From contig JAGKQI010000053.1 in assembly GCA_018806915.1 (NCBI GenBank), positions 186,001-250,000 on the forward strand: a stretch of 64,000 nucleotides of DNA. Reading direction: 5' to 3'. Source of the DNA: Phytophthora colocasiae. Lineage: Eukaryota; Oomycota; Peronosporomycetes; Peronosporales; Peronosporaceae. The notes under the pieces are model-generated. The model made no database searches and was not told where the DNA came from. It saw only the letters and a program-made list of their open reading frames with translations. The first letter of the stretch is position 1. The number at the start of each line of letters is the position of its first letter. Of the stretch, positions 19,899 to 30,384 are shown in pieces. Position numbers and translations under genes: made by a program.

Positions 19899-20311
19899 TG
19901 TAACGGGGTTACACGGCGCTGTGCGCCTTGGCTACAGTCGGTGTGGTATACACCATCCAGGTCACAAGTCACAGATCTGTGTACGACACATAGTGTTTCT
20001 CACACGTCACATATGTAGCCAGTTGCTGGCAGCTAGCTCAGAGCCACACATTGCATTTTGATTAGGATTTAGTATGCTAGATACTAAATCCGTTACATTT
20101 AGGATTAGGGCAATAAAGTCAATAAAAATCAGTTTGCATTTTACATAATTAGTGTTAGTTCCTTCATTATAGGGACACTGATTGTGTGAGTCCCGTATTT
20201 AGTGGACTACTTGGTTCTTGTATAGAACCGAAGGCTAGTGCCTTGCAAGCAGGACTCTACGAGTCAACTAAACTTCCTCTGTGCCGTGCACACCTACGCA
20301 GCCCCGCTGCA
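19899..20311 (+). repeat. B1 5' LTR (413 bp)
   Basis: TGTAACGGGG...CCGCTGCA, the same length as 2683-3095. It contains the 11 bp-arm hairpin GGATTTAGTAT/ATACTAAATCC at 20065-20091. The first bases after the LTR (TCTAATAGCAC) correspond to TCTGGTAGCAC in B3, the likely primer-binding site. Confidence 0.9.
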
Positions 20312-20368
20312 TCTAATAGCACTTGTAGTCAATCCAACTCCTGAGTTGAAGACTGTTTCTCTGTGAGA

Positions 20369-20775
20369 ATGGAGCCAGAAGCATACGCTCACTTGACTCC
20401 GAGTCAGCGGGACACGCTTAACAAGCTTACGTCCTTGCTGGGCCCTGAAGGTATGGCACACCTTGCGTCGCAAGGGCCGGAGGCCGTCAACGCGCGCCTC
20501 GAGGCATTTGCCTCGTACGAAAACGCTTTCGTCGAGCACATTCAGCGGAATGTAAAAGGGGTTACCCCCGCTCCGAGAGCTAAGCCCGTCACGCTCACGA
20601 AGGAGAGAACCTCCTGTTGTGGACCCGAGAGGTCGAAATGGCAATAGGGGCCACCATGCTCCAGTTGGAAGGCCAACGCGTGGCCTTCGCCGTTTCTAAG
20701 CTCGAAGGGCGAGCACGAGAATGGGCCTTGACGTCTGGGACGTCGGTAGAAATGGCCTTCCCCACTTGGGGTGAG
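20369..20775 (+). pseudogene. B1 gag, N-terminal part
   Basis: ATG at 20369; [19 protein letters not shown] as in B3. A ~24 bp deletion after ~20595 removes the KTFHGHEG region and shifts the frame. Ends at the inversion breakpoint. Confidence 0.8.
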
Positions 20776-21475
20776 GGCTGACATCAGCAAGCTCGGAGTT
20801 GAGCGACGGCACAGCCTCTCCCCCGCCAAGCCTAAGGCTACCGCGAGGCGGAGTGAGCGGGACGCGCGGATGCGCAAGGCCGTTCACGTAGAACGGGGTG
20901 AAGCCTGTCGAGGCATGCACCGCATTGTTCATGGAGAACTCAACGAGAGGGAGCATAGCGCTCCAACGCTTCGGCGATTCAGCGCATACGCTGCGGAGGA
21001 TGTCCTCCAGAACGCGGTTCACGCGTTCGGTCTGACCGTCGGTCTGCGGATGGTCCGCCGTGGACATGTCCAGTCGAGTGCCCAGCACCTTGAAGACGGA
21101 CGTCCAGAAGTGACCCGTGAAACGGGGATCTCGATCCGAGACAATGGTCTCAGGCATCCCATGCTGGCGGAAGACCCGATCGATGAAGATCGTCGCTGTA
21201 CCAGCGCCATCGATGGTGTCCGGCACAGCCGCTAGGTGAGCCATCTTGCTCAAACGGTCAACAAAGACCACAACGCCCGTGTTGCCTGCCGTATCCTTCG
21301 GCAGGCCAAACACGAAGTCCATACTCATGGACTGCCAACACCCAGAGGGTACAGGCAAGCTCGCCAAAGGCGCTGCCGCATGCGGCGAGGGTTTAACCCG
21401 CTGACACGTCTCGCACGTGTGCACATATGTGCTGACCCACTTGTACATCTTCGGCCACCAGTACATGGAGCTCAC
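20776..21475 (-). pseudogene. B2 integrase core
   Basis: Zinc-region half (MYWWPKMYKW, CETCQRVKPS), core Asp, Asp and Glu contexts intact (SMSMDFVFGL, IVSDRDPRF, HPQTDGQTERVN), ending at the right inversion breakpoint after ELADVS. The histidine half of the finger is separated by the same lesion as in B1 (frame ends YEAATSVARR at 21472). Confidence 0.85.
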
Positions 21476-23964
21476 CGAGCCGTAGGTCTTCTCGCGACCG
21501 AGGTGGCGGCCTCGTAGAGGATACGGTACTTCAGGTCCTCATCGTGAGGAATCACCACACGTGGTGGGTCATCCTGACCCGTGCTGTAGTACAGCAGACC
21601 GCCTCCCAGGCTATAGCGTTGGAGTCTCGCCTTTAGGCGTCGTGACAGAGTCACCTTTGAGTCTTTAAACTCATCGCTCCCTAGAGCTTGGAGCAGCGCG
21701 ACACAAGAGTCGTCCTGAGCGTACGCTGCTCGAACCATGTCCGTCACGGACGATGTCACCGAGGTGACATGAGATAAATCATAGTCCGGGCGACGTGATC
21801 ACGCGTCAGCGAGGACGTTCTGCCTTCCAGGCTTGTACTTCACCTCGAAGTTATACTCCGCAAAGAAGGAGAGCCATCGGGCCATCCTCTGCGAGAGATG
21901 AGGCGACTGCGTCGCTGTGCGTAGTGACGCATGATCCGTGTAGATCACAAACGGCTTGGAGCCGAGCAGGTGAACCCTGAATTTGACGAGAGCGTACTTC
22001 ATCGCAAGTAGCTCCTTGTCATGAACTGGATAGTTCTTCTCAGCAGCCTTGAGCTGCCGAGACTCAAACGCAATGACGCGTTCGCGCCCTTCGGCGTCCG
22101 CTTGTAGCAAAGCACTGCCGATGGCAAAGTCCGAGGCGTCACAGACGACGATAAACGGACGAGCGGGGTCTGGCAACGCCAGTATCGGTGCCTGAAGCAG
22201 GCTATCCTTGATACAAGTGAACGCATTCTCGTGCTCGGCACGCCATACCCACTCGGCATCCTTCTTAAGGAGATCCGTCAGTGGCCGAGCCAACTCAGCG
22301 TAGTTCTCGCTATACTTGTGCAAGTAGTTGGCCAAGCCCAGCCACTTACGCAAGTCCTTCTGGTTCAAGGGAACCGGCCAATCCACAATGGCCTTGACCT
22401 TTGCTGGATCAGCACGAAGGCCATGCTTCCCAATGAAGCACCCTAGGAAAGGGATTTCTTCCGCGCCAAAGACGCACTTGTCCGCGTTGGCGTACAACTT
22501 GTTGGTGCGCATGCACTCGAGCACTGCTCTCACGTGTTCCACGTGTATCTCGACATCAGACTTCCCGTGCTCAGCACGACTGTGGACGAACACATCGTCA
22601 AAGTACGCCTGTGCGAATGCCCGTAGGGGCCTGAACAACTGCGTCACTAGACGATTGAACGTTGCAGGCGCATTCGACAGCCCTTGGGGCATGACGAGCC
22701 ACTCCCAGAGCATACCGCTCGGGGTGCTCACCGCTGTAAGCGGAATATCACTGGCTCGCATGAGCAGCTGATAGTAGCCATCGACTAAGTCGAGCGCACT
22801 GTACATGGTGCAACCCACCATGTTGTTCTGAAGAACATCCTTCCTAGGAATCGGTGTCTGCGCCGGAATTGTGGCAGCGTTAAGCTTATTAAAAGCGTGA
22901 ACGATACGCCACTTGCCATTCGGCTTTCTGACACAGAACGTTGGCGCGGAGTGCGGAGACTTGCTCTCGCGCACGAGACCCGCCGCGTGCTTCGCACGGA
23001 AGAAGGCGTCAATGACGTCGCATTGCTCTTTAGGAAGAGGCCACTGCCGGGTCACGCAGTATTTAGTTCCGGGAACTAAGTCGATCTCGTGACGAACGCC
23101 TCGGTCAGGAGGCAGGCCACTCGGTGGTTCCTTTGAGACAACGTCTCCATATTCCTTCAGCAAGGAGTAGAAGGGATCCGAGGGATTCTTGAGGATCTCC
23201 GATCCACTCCTGGCGTTCAACGCCTTCTTGACCTCGGCCAAGACGGACTCGTCAACGAGGGACGACGAGTTTAACTCCTCCTCAGGTCGAACGATGACCA
23301 ACTCGGCGAGTTCGCCAGCCTTCAAGGCATCGCCAAAGTTGGCGAAGGACATCTCCTCTAGCTGAAGGAGCTTGTCCACACTTGGCAAGTCGTCCAGCAG
23401 GACACTGCCTTCGGCACTGCCGCCCACTCCATCAACCAGAGTGTATAGCTGCCCACAGCCCTCCGGTGCGTCGGCACTTGACGTCACGGATGACTCAGAC
23501 GCAGAGCGTCTCGCCCGAAGGGCCTTACGACGTCTTCGCCTAGCCGAAGAGCGTCTACTCGACGGAGTACGTGCCGTCGCACAAGTTTCGGCCTCTTTCG
23601 GCCCAGTGTCAGAGACACTCAGCGATCCACTCGGTCGACGACCGATGCCGCTCAGCGGAGTACGTGCCGCTGCACAATCAATGACCGTAACAGGTCCAGT
23701 GTCAGAGACACTCAGCGATCGACTTGGTCCACGACCAGTATCACTCGACGGAGTACGTGCCGCCCCACAGGGGTTACGTGAGCTTTGCCCACACGTTGAC
23801 TCACTGTCAACCAGCGCTACGCGCTCAACAGGACTGCGGTCCTCGCTATCGGTGCTTTCCACTAACTCGGACACACCGACTTCCAGCATCATAGCCGACT
23901 CGGCTCGATGCTCGCGCCAATAGCGCTTCTGCTTCCTAGCAGAGGTGGGTTCATGACTCGCCAA
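21472..23964 (-). CDS. B2 RT and RNase H segment, with PR-RT linker
   Basis: From the linker repeats (CGAARTPSSDTG) through RT (HEIDLVPGTKYCV, SALDLVDGYYQL, AYFDDVFVHSRAEHG) to RNase H (VCDASDFAIG, KELLAMKYAL, TDHASL). Single in-frame stop TGA at 21799-21801, where B1 has TTA (LADALSRRPD). After it the same frame continues to 21472. It is the best preserved family B RT in the window; its active-site YFDD is intact. Confidence 0.85.
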
Positions 23965-24476
23965 AAAGCTCCACTAGGAGAGAAGTGCGTAGCACCTAAG
24001 GTCATCGACCTCCAATCAATCCATGGCTCGTGGCGCTCCAGCCACGCCATGCCAAGGATGAGGTCGTACCTCAAATCCAGGTCCAGAACCAAGCAGCGTT
24101 CCACGCTATCGAAGTCCAAGAACTTCAGCCGCAGGTCCATGGGGACCTTGGCCACCGTGACACGGACGCCCGTCGCTAGACGGACTGTGACTGTGTCACC
24201 TCTTCGCGCTCGAAGCGCCTCAGCATATTGCTGACTACCCTCAACGGTGGAGCGTCTGACGTAGTTGCCAGACTCTCCTGAATCGATCAACACGATCCAC
24301 GGCTTCTCGAAGCCCTTCACGTCCACATGGACGACCAGCAAGCCCTGCTTGCTCACACGTTCCGTGTTCAAGAGCACGGAGCTCTTCGGGGCTGAGCCCC
24401 AGTGCCTCTCACGCACTGCAGAACTCAGTTCTTCCCCAGTAGACCGCCCCGCGTCTACTGGGAGCCGTCGTTTCCC
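23889..24476 (-). pseudogene. B2 protease
   Basis: VLIDSGESGNYV (Ala to Glu within the active-site motif), then LILGMAWLERHEPW. A 2 nt insertion near 23965 (shared with B3) takes the frame out after FSPSGA. It begins at the slippery heptamer GGGAAAC (24470-24476, minus strand) in the -1 frame, as in B1. Confidence 0.8.
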
Positions 24477-25355
24477 TGGGCAGAGCCCGAAGCGGGACCC
24501 GCGGCAGGGTTGCGACCAGTCTGGCCGGCGCGCTCTTTGCGCAGATGGCAGTTGGGCCTCAGGTGTGTGGGACTACCACACGTGTAGCACCGACGAGTGC
24601 TCATACGCTGCACCGCAGCTCGTAGCTCGGCTACTTCATCTTCAGCATAGCTGAGGTCCATGGGCTCGGGTCCCCCGGACCCTGTTCGAAGGTGCGAGGA
24701 TTCTGACGGAATGCCTCCGTCCTGGCCACGCCAGCTCTCAGACCTTCCATGAAGATAGTCACGGTGACCACCTCAGGTAGAGGATCGGCAGCCATGCCGG
24801 CAATGAGCGTGCGCAGCTCTTGGACATAGTCCACCAGGTCCTTCTTGCCCTGTCGGCAAAGGCGAAGCGTGACCGCACGCGATACGCCTGGTTAGGTGGA
24901 GCAAACACTTGCGTAAGCTTGTTAAGCTCACCCCAAGTGGGGAAGGCCATTTCTACCGACGTCCCAGACGTCAAGGCCCATTCTCGTGCTCGACCTTCGA
25001 GCTTAGAGATGGCGAACGCCACGCGTTGGCCTTCCAACTGGAGCATGGTGGCCCCCATTGCCATTTCGACCTCTCGGGTCCACAACAGGAGATTCTCTCC
25101 TTCGTGCCCGTGAAAGGTCTTCACGCTGAGCGTGACGGGCTTAGCTCTCGGAGCGGGATTAACTCCTTTTACATTCCGCTGAATGTGCTCAACGAGAGCG
25201 TTCTCGTACGAGGCAAATGCCTCGAGGCGCGCGTTGACGGCCTCCGGCCCTTGAGACGCAAGGTGCGCCATACCTTCAGGGCCCAGCAAGGACGTAAGCT
25301 TGTTAAGCGTGTCCCGCTGACTCGGAGTCAAGTGAGCGTATGCTTCTGGCTCCAT
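24455..25355 (-). pseudogene. B2 gag
   Basis: ATG at 25355; [15 protein letters not shown], capsid-like region, then a shift near 24850, a deletion that removes the DAVSVALNAEH segment, and the zinc knuckle CYTCGSPTHLRPNC near the end. Confidence 0.8.
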
Positions 25356-25412
25356 TCTCACAGAGAAACAGTCTTCAACTCAGGAGTTGGATTGACTACT
25401 AGTGCTACCAGA

Positions 25413-25824
25413 TGCAGCGGGGCTGCGTAGGTGTGCACGGCACAGAGGAAGTTTAGTTGACTCGTAGAGTCCTGCTTGCAAGGCACTAGCCTTCGGTTCT
25501 ATACAAGAACCAAGTAGTCCACTAAATACGGGACTCACACAATCAGTGTCCCTATAATGAAGGAACTAACACTAATTATGTAAAATGCAAACTGATTTTT
25601 ATTGACTTTATTGCCCTAATCCTAAATGTAACGGATTTAGTATCTAGCATACTAAATCCTAATCAAATGTAATGTGTGGCTCTGAGCTAACAGCCAGCAA
25701 CTGGCTACATATGTGACGTGTGAGAAACACGATGTGTCGTACACGGATCTGTGACTTGTGACCTGGATGGTGTATACCACACCTATTGTAGCCAAGGCGC
25801 GCAGCGCCGTGTAACCCCGTTACA
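25413..25824 (-). repeat. B2 5' LTR (412 bp)
   Basis: Reverse-oriented family B LTR; TGTAACGGGG at 25824 and CCGCTGCA at 25413. It interrupts family A gag after CCAGAGTGGGAAGC. Confidence 0.9.
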
Positions 25825-25973
25825 GCTTCCCACTCTGGCTCTGACAGGTTGGCACAGTCCGTGCGCGTCACGGACATGTGAGGGGTCCCAGTGGATCCCT
25901 GATCCATTGGGGAGTTCTCTACCCCACGTTCGTATGACTCCATACGAACGAACTGCAGTCGGTCGTGGGACGG
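25825..25973 (-). pseudogene. Family A gag start fragment (A4)
   Basis: A 149 bp remnant between two family B LTRs. Minus-strand ATG at 25943, then MESYERGVENSPMDQG and LSEPEWEA, at which point the B2 LTR begins. A1 gag has the matching PEWEA, so this shows the natural N-terminus of family A Gag. Bases 25944-25973 would be 5' leader. Confidence 0.75.
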
Positions 25974-26383
25974 TGTAACAGGGTTACACGGCGCTGCGCG
26001 CCTTGGCTACAGTTGGTGTGGTATACACCAGCCAGGTCACACGTCACAGATCTGTGTATGACACATCGTATCCCACACGTCACATATGTAGCCAGTTGCT
26101 GGCTGTTAGCTCAGAGCCACACATTACATTTGATTAGGATTTAGTATGCTAGATACTAAATCCGTTACATTTAGGATTAGGGCAATAAAGTCAATAAAAA
26201 TCAGTTTGCATTTTACATAATTAGTGTTAGTTCCTTCATTATAGGGACACTGATTGTGTGAGTCCCGTATTTAGTGGACTACTTGGTTCTTGTACAGAAC
26301 CGAAGGCTAGTGCCTTGTAAGCAGGACTCTACGAGTCAACTAAACTTCCTCCGTGCCGTGCACACCTACGCAGCCCCGCTGCA
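25974..26383 (+). repeat. B3 5' LTR (410 bp)
   Basis: TGTAACAGGGTTACACGG...CCGCTGCA. It is followed by TCTGGTAGCACTAGTAG; the TGG two bases after the LTR suits a primer-binding site. The tRNA was not identified. Confidence 0.9.
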
Positions 26384-26440
26384 TCTGGTAGCACTAGTAG
26401 TCAATCCAACTCCTGAGTTGAAGACTGTTTCTCTGTGAGA

Positions 26441-26896
26441 ATGGAGCCAGAAGCATACGCTCACTTGACTCCGAGTCAGCGGGACACGCTTAACAAGCTT
26501 ACGTCCTTGCTGGGCCCTGAAGGGATGGCGCACCTTGCGTCTCAAGGGCCGGAGGCCGTCAACGCGCGCCTCGAGGCATTTGCCTCGTACGAGAACGCTC
26601 TCGTTGAGCACATTCAGCGGAATGTAAAAGGAGTTAATCCCGCTCCGAGAGCTAAGCCCGTCACGCTCAGCGTGAAGACCTTTCACGGGCACGAAGGAGA
26701 GAATCTCCTGTTGTGGACCCGAGAGGTCGAAATGGCAATGGGGGCCACCATGCTCCAGTTGGAAGGCCAACGCGTGGCGTTCGCCATCTCTAAGCTCGAA
26801 GGGCGAGCACGAGAATGGGCCTTGACGTCTGGGACGTCGGTAGAAATGGCCTTCCCCACTTGGGGTGAGCTAAAGGCCAAGCTCACGCAAGTGTTT
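26441..26896 (+). CDS. B3 gag, part 1 (before the C1 insertion)
   Basis: ATG at 26441. [19 protein letters not shown], capsid-like region with [36 protein letters not shown] and [13 protein letters not shown]. The frame resumes in phase at 44467 once C1 and one copy of GTTT are disregarded, so B3 gag was about 323 residues and open when C1 inserted. Confidence 0.85.
26893..26896. other. C1 target-site duplication, left (GTTT)
   Basis: GTTT immediately before TGACACG; the second copy is 44463-44466. B1 gag (reverse complement of 9469-9494) shows a single uninterrupted GTTTGCTCC here. Confidence 0.85.
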
Positions 26897-27040
26897 TGAC
26901 ACGTTGCTAATTACGATTTTTCGAGTGGATATGGACGTTTCGCTGTGATGTGATTGGACATATAATGGATTGTGGGAGAAAGGGAGATGTGGGACGAGGT
27001 TATGTCCCGTGCGACAATAATGGATCTGTGGAAGAAAACC

Positions 27041-27052
27041 GCTATATATATT
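27041..27052 (+). promoter_or_regulatory. TATA-like element in LTR-C
   Basis: GCTATATATATTAA, followed ~20 bp later by CACCTGTACTGC. A second TATATATTA occurs near 28290, closer to the LTR end; which one serves the genomic RNA cannot be decided from sequence. Confidence 0.35.
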
Positions 27053-27419
27053 AACCTTCACCTGTACTGCAAAGGGGCCCAAGAGATCAGAAGTGTTCCT
27101 CGGAAAAGTGCACAAACTCCGAGAGACAACAACACTCAGTCTGATCACCGGACTTTCCCCGACGATGAGTGCCTAAAGGTTGGCAGAAAGTCTCTCAGAA
27201 GAATGTATCTCTGAGAGACCTCATCCCGTTGCCGTCCTGTGTGACGATGATGGTTCAAGGAATATAATTATGCCCACAAGATACCAAGTATCGCGCACCG
27301 GACGTAGCGCACCCCGCGCATATCCCGATTGGACTTCGTGCGTTGCAGCATACGTGCTCCGCACCCTAAAAACACTCATGGATTTCTGGTATCACGCATG
27401 GAAACTCTGATATCACACC

Positions 27420-27730
27420 ATGAAGTCTGACGTACATGAGTCCGACGTACATGAAGTCCGACGTACATAAAGTCCGACGTACATGAGTCTGACGAACATG
27501 ATTCTGGTAAACAAGTCTGATGTGTCCGGCTTATACAAGCAATATTCCAGACATTTACCAGTTTCCGATGAACAGACTCCGACGTACAAGACTCCGATGA
27601 TCAGACCCAAGTGTCACGACTCTGGTATCACAACTCTGATGTACATGATTCCGGAGTACATGGTTCCGATGAACATGTCTCCGACGCACATGATTCCAGA
27701 CCCTGATGAACAGGATACCAGACTCTGACA
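27420..27730 (+). repeat. Clustered GACGTACATGA-type motifs in LTR-C
   Basis: Repeated T-C-Y-G-R-Y-G-W-A-C-A motifs (for example TCCGACGTACATGA, TCTGACGAACATGA, TCCGATGAACA) at irregular 15-40 bp spacing. The same motif recurs, on both strands, throughout the C1 coding regions. The 3' LTR copy is at about 43085-43395. Confidence 0.7.
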
Positions 27731-28795
27731 CTCTGAAGTCCACCCCATACTGAAACCAAGTGTACCCAACACGACCTCACGCAATCAAGTGAAACGCAAC
27801 CTGCCCATCCCTGTAATGACATCATTAAGTGTCGACTCGACAAGATCTGCAGCATCGACTACCATAGTGAGCCCAAGTGAAGATTCCTGAGTTATACTGA
27901 GACCAAGTGTATATGAGAATATGGAAGACAGAAGACAGAGAGATACGAGATAGATAACCAGAGTTCAATTTGCTCGGTACCCCCGAGTTCAATTTGCGTT
28001 ATAACCCCAAAGTCGATTCGTCGGTTCATTGGAAAGTGTAAGGCCACGACAAAGCTTTGAGTCGTGTGATCTCTCACCTATCAAGCCCCGTTAGGTGGAG
28101 ATCAGCGTAACGTAGAGACCTGAGAGGACCCACCTATTCCATTTACTAGTTGGGTCGTTTGTTTTGTCTCTAGCGGTAGCCCATTTCATATTGTACGTTT
28201 GGACAGGTTTTGGGAGCTAGACAGTCGCTCTCAAGACGCTCGGTAGACTGTTATATAACTGATAGTGTATTGGTTTATTTTTTTTCCCTCTATATATTAG
28301 AGGGTGGTGCGCGAAAGTTACGGGAATACCAGACAGACCAGGTGTCTGGTGAACATTTCCTAGTTGACCTGGAGAACTAGCCCACTGCTCAAGGGCCAGG
28401 AAAGAATAAGAGCAGCTACATATTTGTATATCGGAGCTCTATATTGCGGTTATCTCGGAAGTCTAACTACTGGACTTCCCACTGTATTAATTTCTCTTTT
28501 GTTTTCAGAAATCTCTGGTGTACACAAGTGTTCACCGGAAAACGTTCGACTCTCAAGCGCTCCTGTGAGGACCAGAAGGACATTAGACGGTCTACGCAAG
28601 GAACCCTCACTCTCACACACACTCTCACGACCCCGGCGAGGGTCTCATTACCAAGACAACGAACCTACGAGGACAGCACAAGGTAACACACGCCCACCTT
28701 GCTGTGCGACTCTGGTATCACTACCGGTAGTCACACTTCCAGGTTCACTGTACGCCCCTGCACCGCGGTAAAAGTTGCACCGACTTAGCGACAAC

Positions 28796-28813
28796 TGGTG
28801 CGCGTGCCCGGAT
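28796..28813 (+). promoter_or_regulatory. Putative primer-binding site of C1
   Basis: TGGTGCGCGTGCCCGGAT starts two bases after the 5' LTR, where a match to a tRNA 3' end (CCA) is expected. The tRNA is not identified. Confidence 0.55.
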
Positions 28814-28885
28814 CTTGGTATCGTGATATCACCGGATCTAAGAGAGTTTGAGAAGAGGGTTTCCTGTCAAGCGTCTATATTCAAG

Positions 28886-30301
28886 ATGGCTTCACATGGA
28901 ACTACAAGAGGAGGACGTCGGGGACGCGGTGGTCGCAGTATGGCGACACGTCAGTCGAAGCGTCTTCAAGGTCTTCCGCCTGACGAACAACCCGACTTGG
29001 ATGCTGTTCAGAAGGCGGCACGCGAGAAGAGGAAGGCTGCACGTGAAAAGGAAGCAGTCGAGGAGGTGAACGTCCCGGAACCGGCGGTCGAAGACCAGCC
29101 TGCTGCGGAGCCTGAAGCCCAAGAGACACCCGATGTGTCTGGCGAACAAGGTTCTGAGGAAGGTCCGTCCGAAGCTGAAGCTTCTGGTGACGAGGTGGCC
29201 ACTGCCCGTGAGGGTGGTGATGAGGCGTCTGAGGGAGGCGCCGATGTGGTTGAGTCCCCGGAGGTCATTGACTTATGTTCTGAGTCGACGGCTTCTGGGA
29301 AGTCCGTGGGGGAAGTGAAGACGGAACCCAGACTGGTTGATGAACGTGTCTCGAAGACTCCAAAGTCCGAAGACACTCCGATGTCTGACGACATGACGAT
29401 GAAGTCCGAAGATTTTCTGAAGACACCGTCTGATGAGTCTGGGAGGGCTAATTCGCTGGATGGAGAACGTGCCCTGAAGTACGTACGCCGTGAGTTCCGC
29501 CGCTGGAGGGACATGGACGCTGGAAGAATTGTTCCGCCGAACGTCGAATACGCCAGGCGAACAGCGAAGCCTGACGCGAATGTCTTTCAGAAGGCTGCGG
29601 CAGCGACGGGCGACTACATCAAGTGGCGGTGTTCTTCAGTATTCCCAGAAGACATGTGGATATCGGAGTTCTGCTTGAGGCGCCATAGTTTTGACCGAAT
29701 CCAAGACTTATCGTACGTCGAGATCTCAATGAATACTCTGACGGCACCTGAATGTGTCGCTGTCCTTCAGACGATGCTGTACGAAGCAGGATTTGCGTTC
29801 CAGAACCTGCTACCGAGGTGGTCTCAGACCCAAGCGTCTGCTATCTTCGAACCTCAAGTGCGCAGTGTGGCGACGGAGCTTCAGAGCCGACTTGCTGAAG
29901 AACTGGTTGAGTGGGCCACTGTGACCGCCAGGTCACAGGTTAATCGACTCCCAGAAGACACAAAAGCAGGTAACGAAGCACGTCAAGGCGAAGCTGATGG
30001 TATATTACGCGATGAGAGTGCTGACCTACAAGGACGACAGCTGATCATGAGACTCCGGGTGACCGGACTCAGAGTCACACATAGTTCTGACGGGTCCAGC
30101 AGTGGAGAACCGCCGCAGTCCAAGCGCCTGCAGCACGGTCCGCCACGCCCGCAAGTCTCGTCGACACCATCTGCGCTGTCGACGCCATCGCTGAGTTCGC
30201 TGCCGGTATACGAGAGTCACTCTGATAGCACTCGCTTGGAGTCTGGTGTGCCAATGTCTGAAGATCGAGGTAGCTCTCCGACGACTGATGCGCCGGTGTA
30301 A
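28886..30301 (+). CDS. C1 ORF1, extra 5' ORF of unknown function
   Basis: ATG at 28886 (MASHGTTRGGRRGRGGRSM), 471 residues. The N-terminus is Arg/Gly-rich and basic. Then comes a Lys/Arg/Glu helix (KAAREKRKAAREKEAVEE), a long acidic Ser/Glu region with KSED/MSDD motifs, and a more ordered part around residues 190-340 (FPEDMWISEFCLRRH, LTAPECVAVLQTMLYEAGF), ending Ser/Pro-rich. I recognise no domain. An ORF before gag is known in plant Ogre-type elements, but no similarity is claimed. The stop TAA at 30299-30301 is followed 83 bp later by gag. The gag frame (-1) is open from 30289, so a shift or re-initiation are both possible; no slippery heptamer was seen. Confidence 0.7.
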   Translation: MASHGTTRGGRRGRGGRSMATRQSKRLQGLPPDEQPDLDAVQKAAREKRKAAREKEAVEEVNVPEPAVEDQPAAEPEAQETPDVSGEQGSEEGPSEAEASGDEVATAREGGDEASEGGADVVESPEVIDLCSESTASGKSVGEVKTEPRLVDERVSKTPKSEDTPMSDDMTMKSEDFLKTPSDESGRANSLDGERALKYVRREFRRWRDMDAGRIVPPNVEYARRTAKPDANVFQKAAAATGDYIKWRCSSVFPEDMWISEFCLRRHSFDRIQDLSYVEISMNTLTAPECVAVLQTMLYEAGFAFQNLLPRWSQTQASAIFEPQVRSVATELQSRLAEELVEWATVTARSQVNRLPEDTKAGNEARQGEADGILRDESADLQGRQLIMRLRVTGLRVTHSSDGSSSGEPPQSKRLQHGPPRPQVSSTPSALSTPSLSSLPVYESHSDSTRLESGVPMSEDRGSSPTTDAPV

Positions 30302-30384
30302 GTGTCATCGGGACCTCGCGTACGTCGGATGACCACTCGTCGGGACTCCAGACCTCTCGTGGAAGTTCCACAGACTCGTCGCTG

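Larger units (their letters stand above)
19899..20775 (+). mobile_element. Family B element B1, 5' part
   Basis: 5' LTR (19899-20311), primer-site region and the first ~400 bp of gag, ending at the right inversion breakpoint 20775/20776. It continues, on the other strand, at 9501. Confidence 0.85.
20776..25824 (-). mobile_element. Family B element B2, 5' part
   Basis: Minus-strand 5' LTR (25413-25824), gag, protease, RT, RNase H and integrase up to the breakpoint. The continuation is 9502-11010. It sits in a family A gag fragment (25825-25973). Confidence 0.85.
26897..28793 (+). repeat. C1 5' LTR (1.9 kb)
   Basis: TGACACGTTGCTAATTACG...CTTAGCGACA. It is near-identical to 42564-44462. Inside are a TATA-like run, the motif-rich stretch 27420-27730 and a CCCTCTatatattAGAGGG hairpin near 28290. 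No convincing ORF was found in it. Confidence 0.9.

Noticed and set aside
19899..25824. A single palindromic element with inverted LTRs (suicidal self-integration product)
   Set aside because: The flanks show no common target duplication, and each half continues exactly in another segment (9501 and 9502), which an inversion explains better.
30298..30373. GTAAGT at the ORF1 stop with CCACAG acceptor, joining ORF1 to gag in C1
   Set aside because: The spliced product would not be in the gag frame, and the in-phase AGs have no pyrimidine tract.
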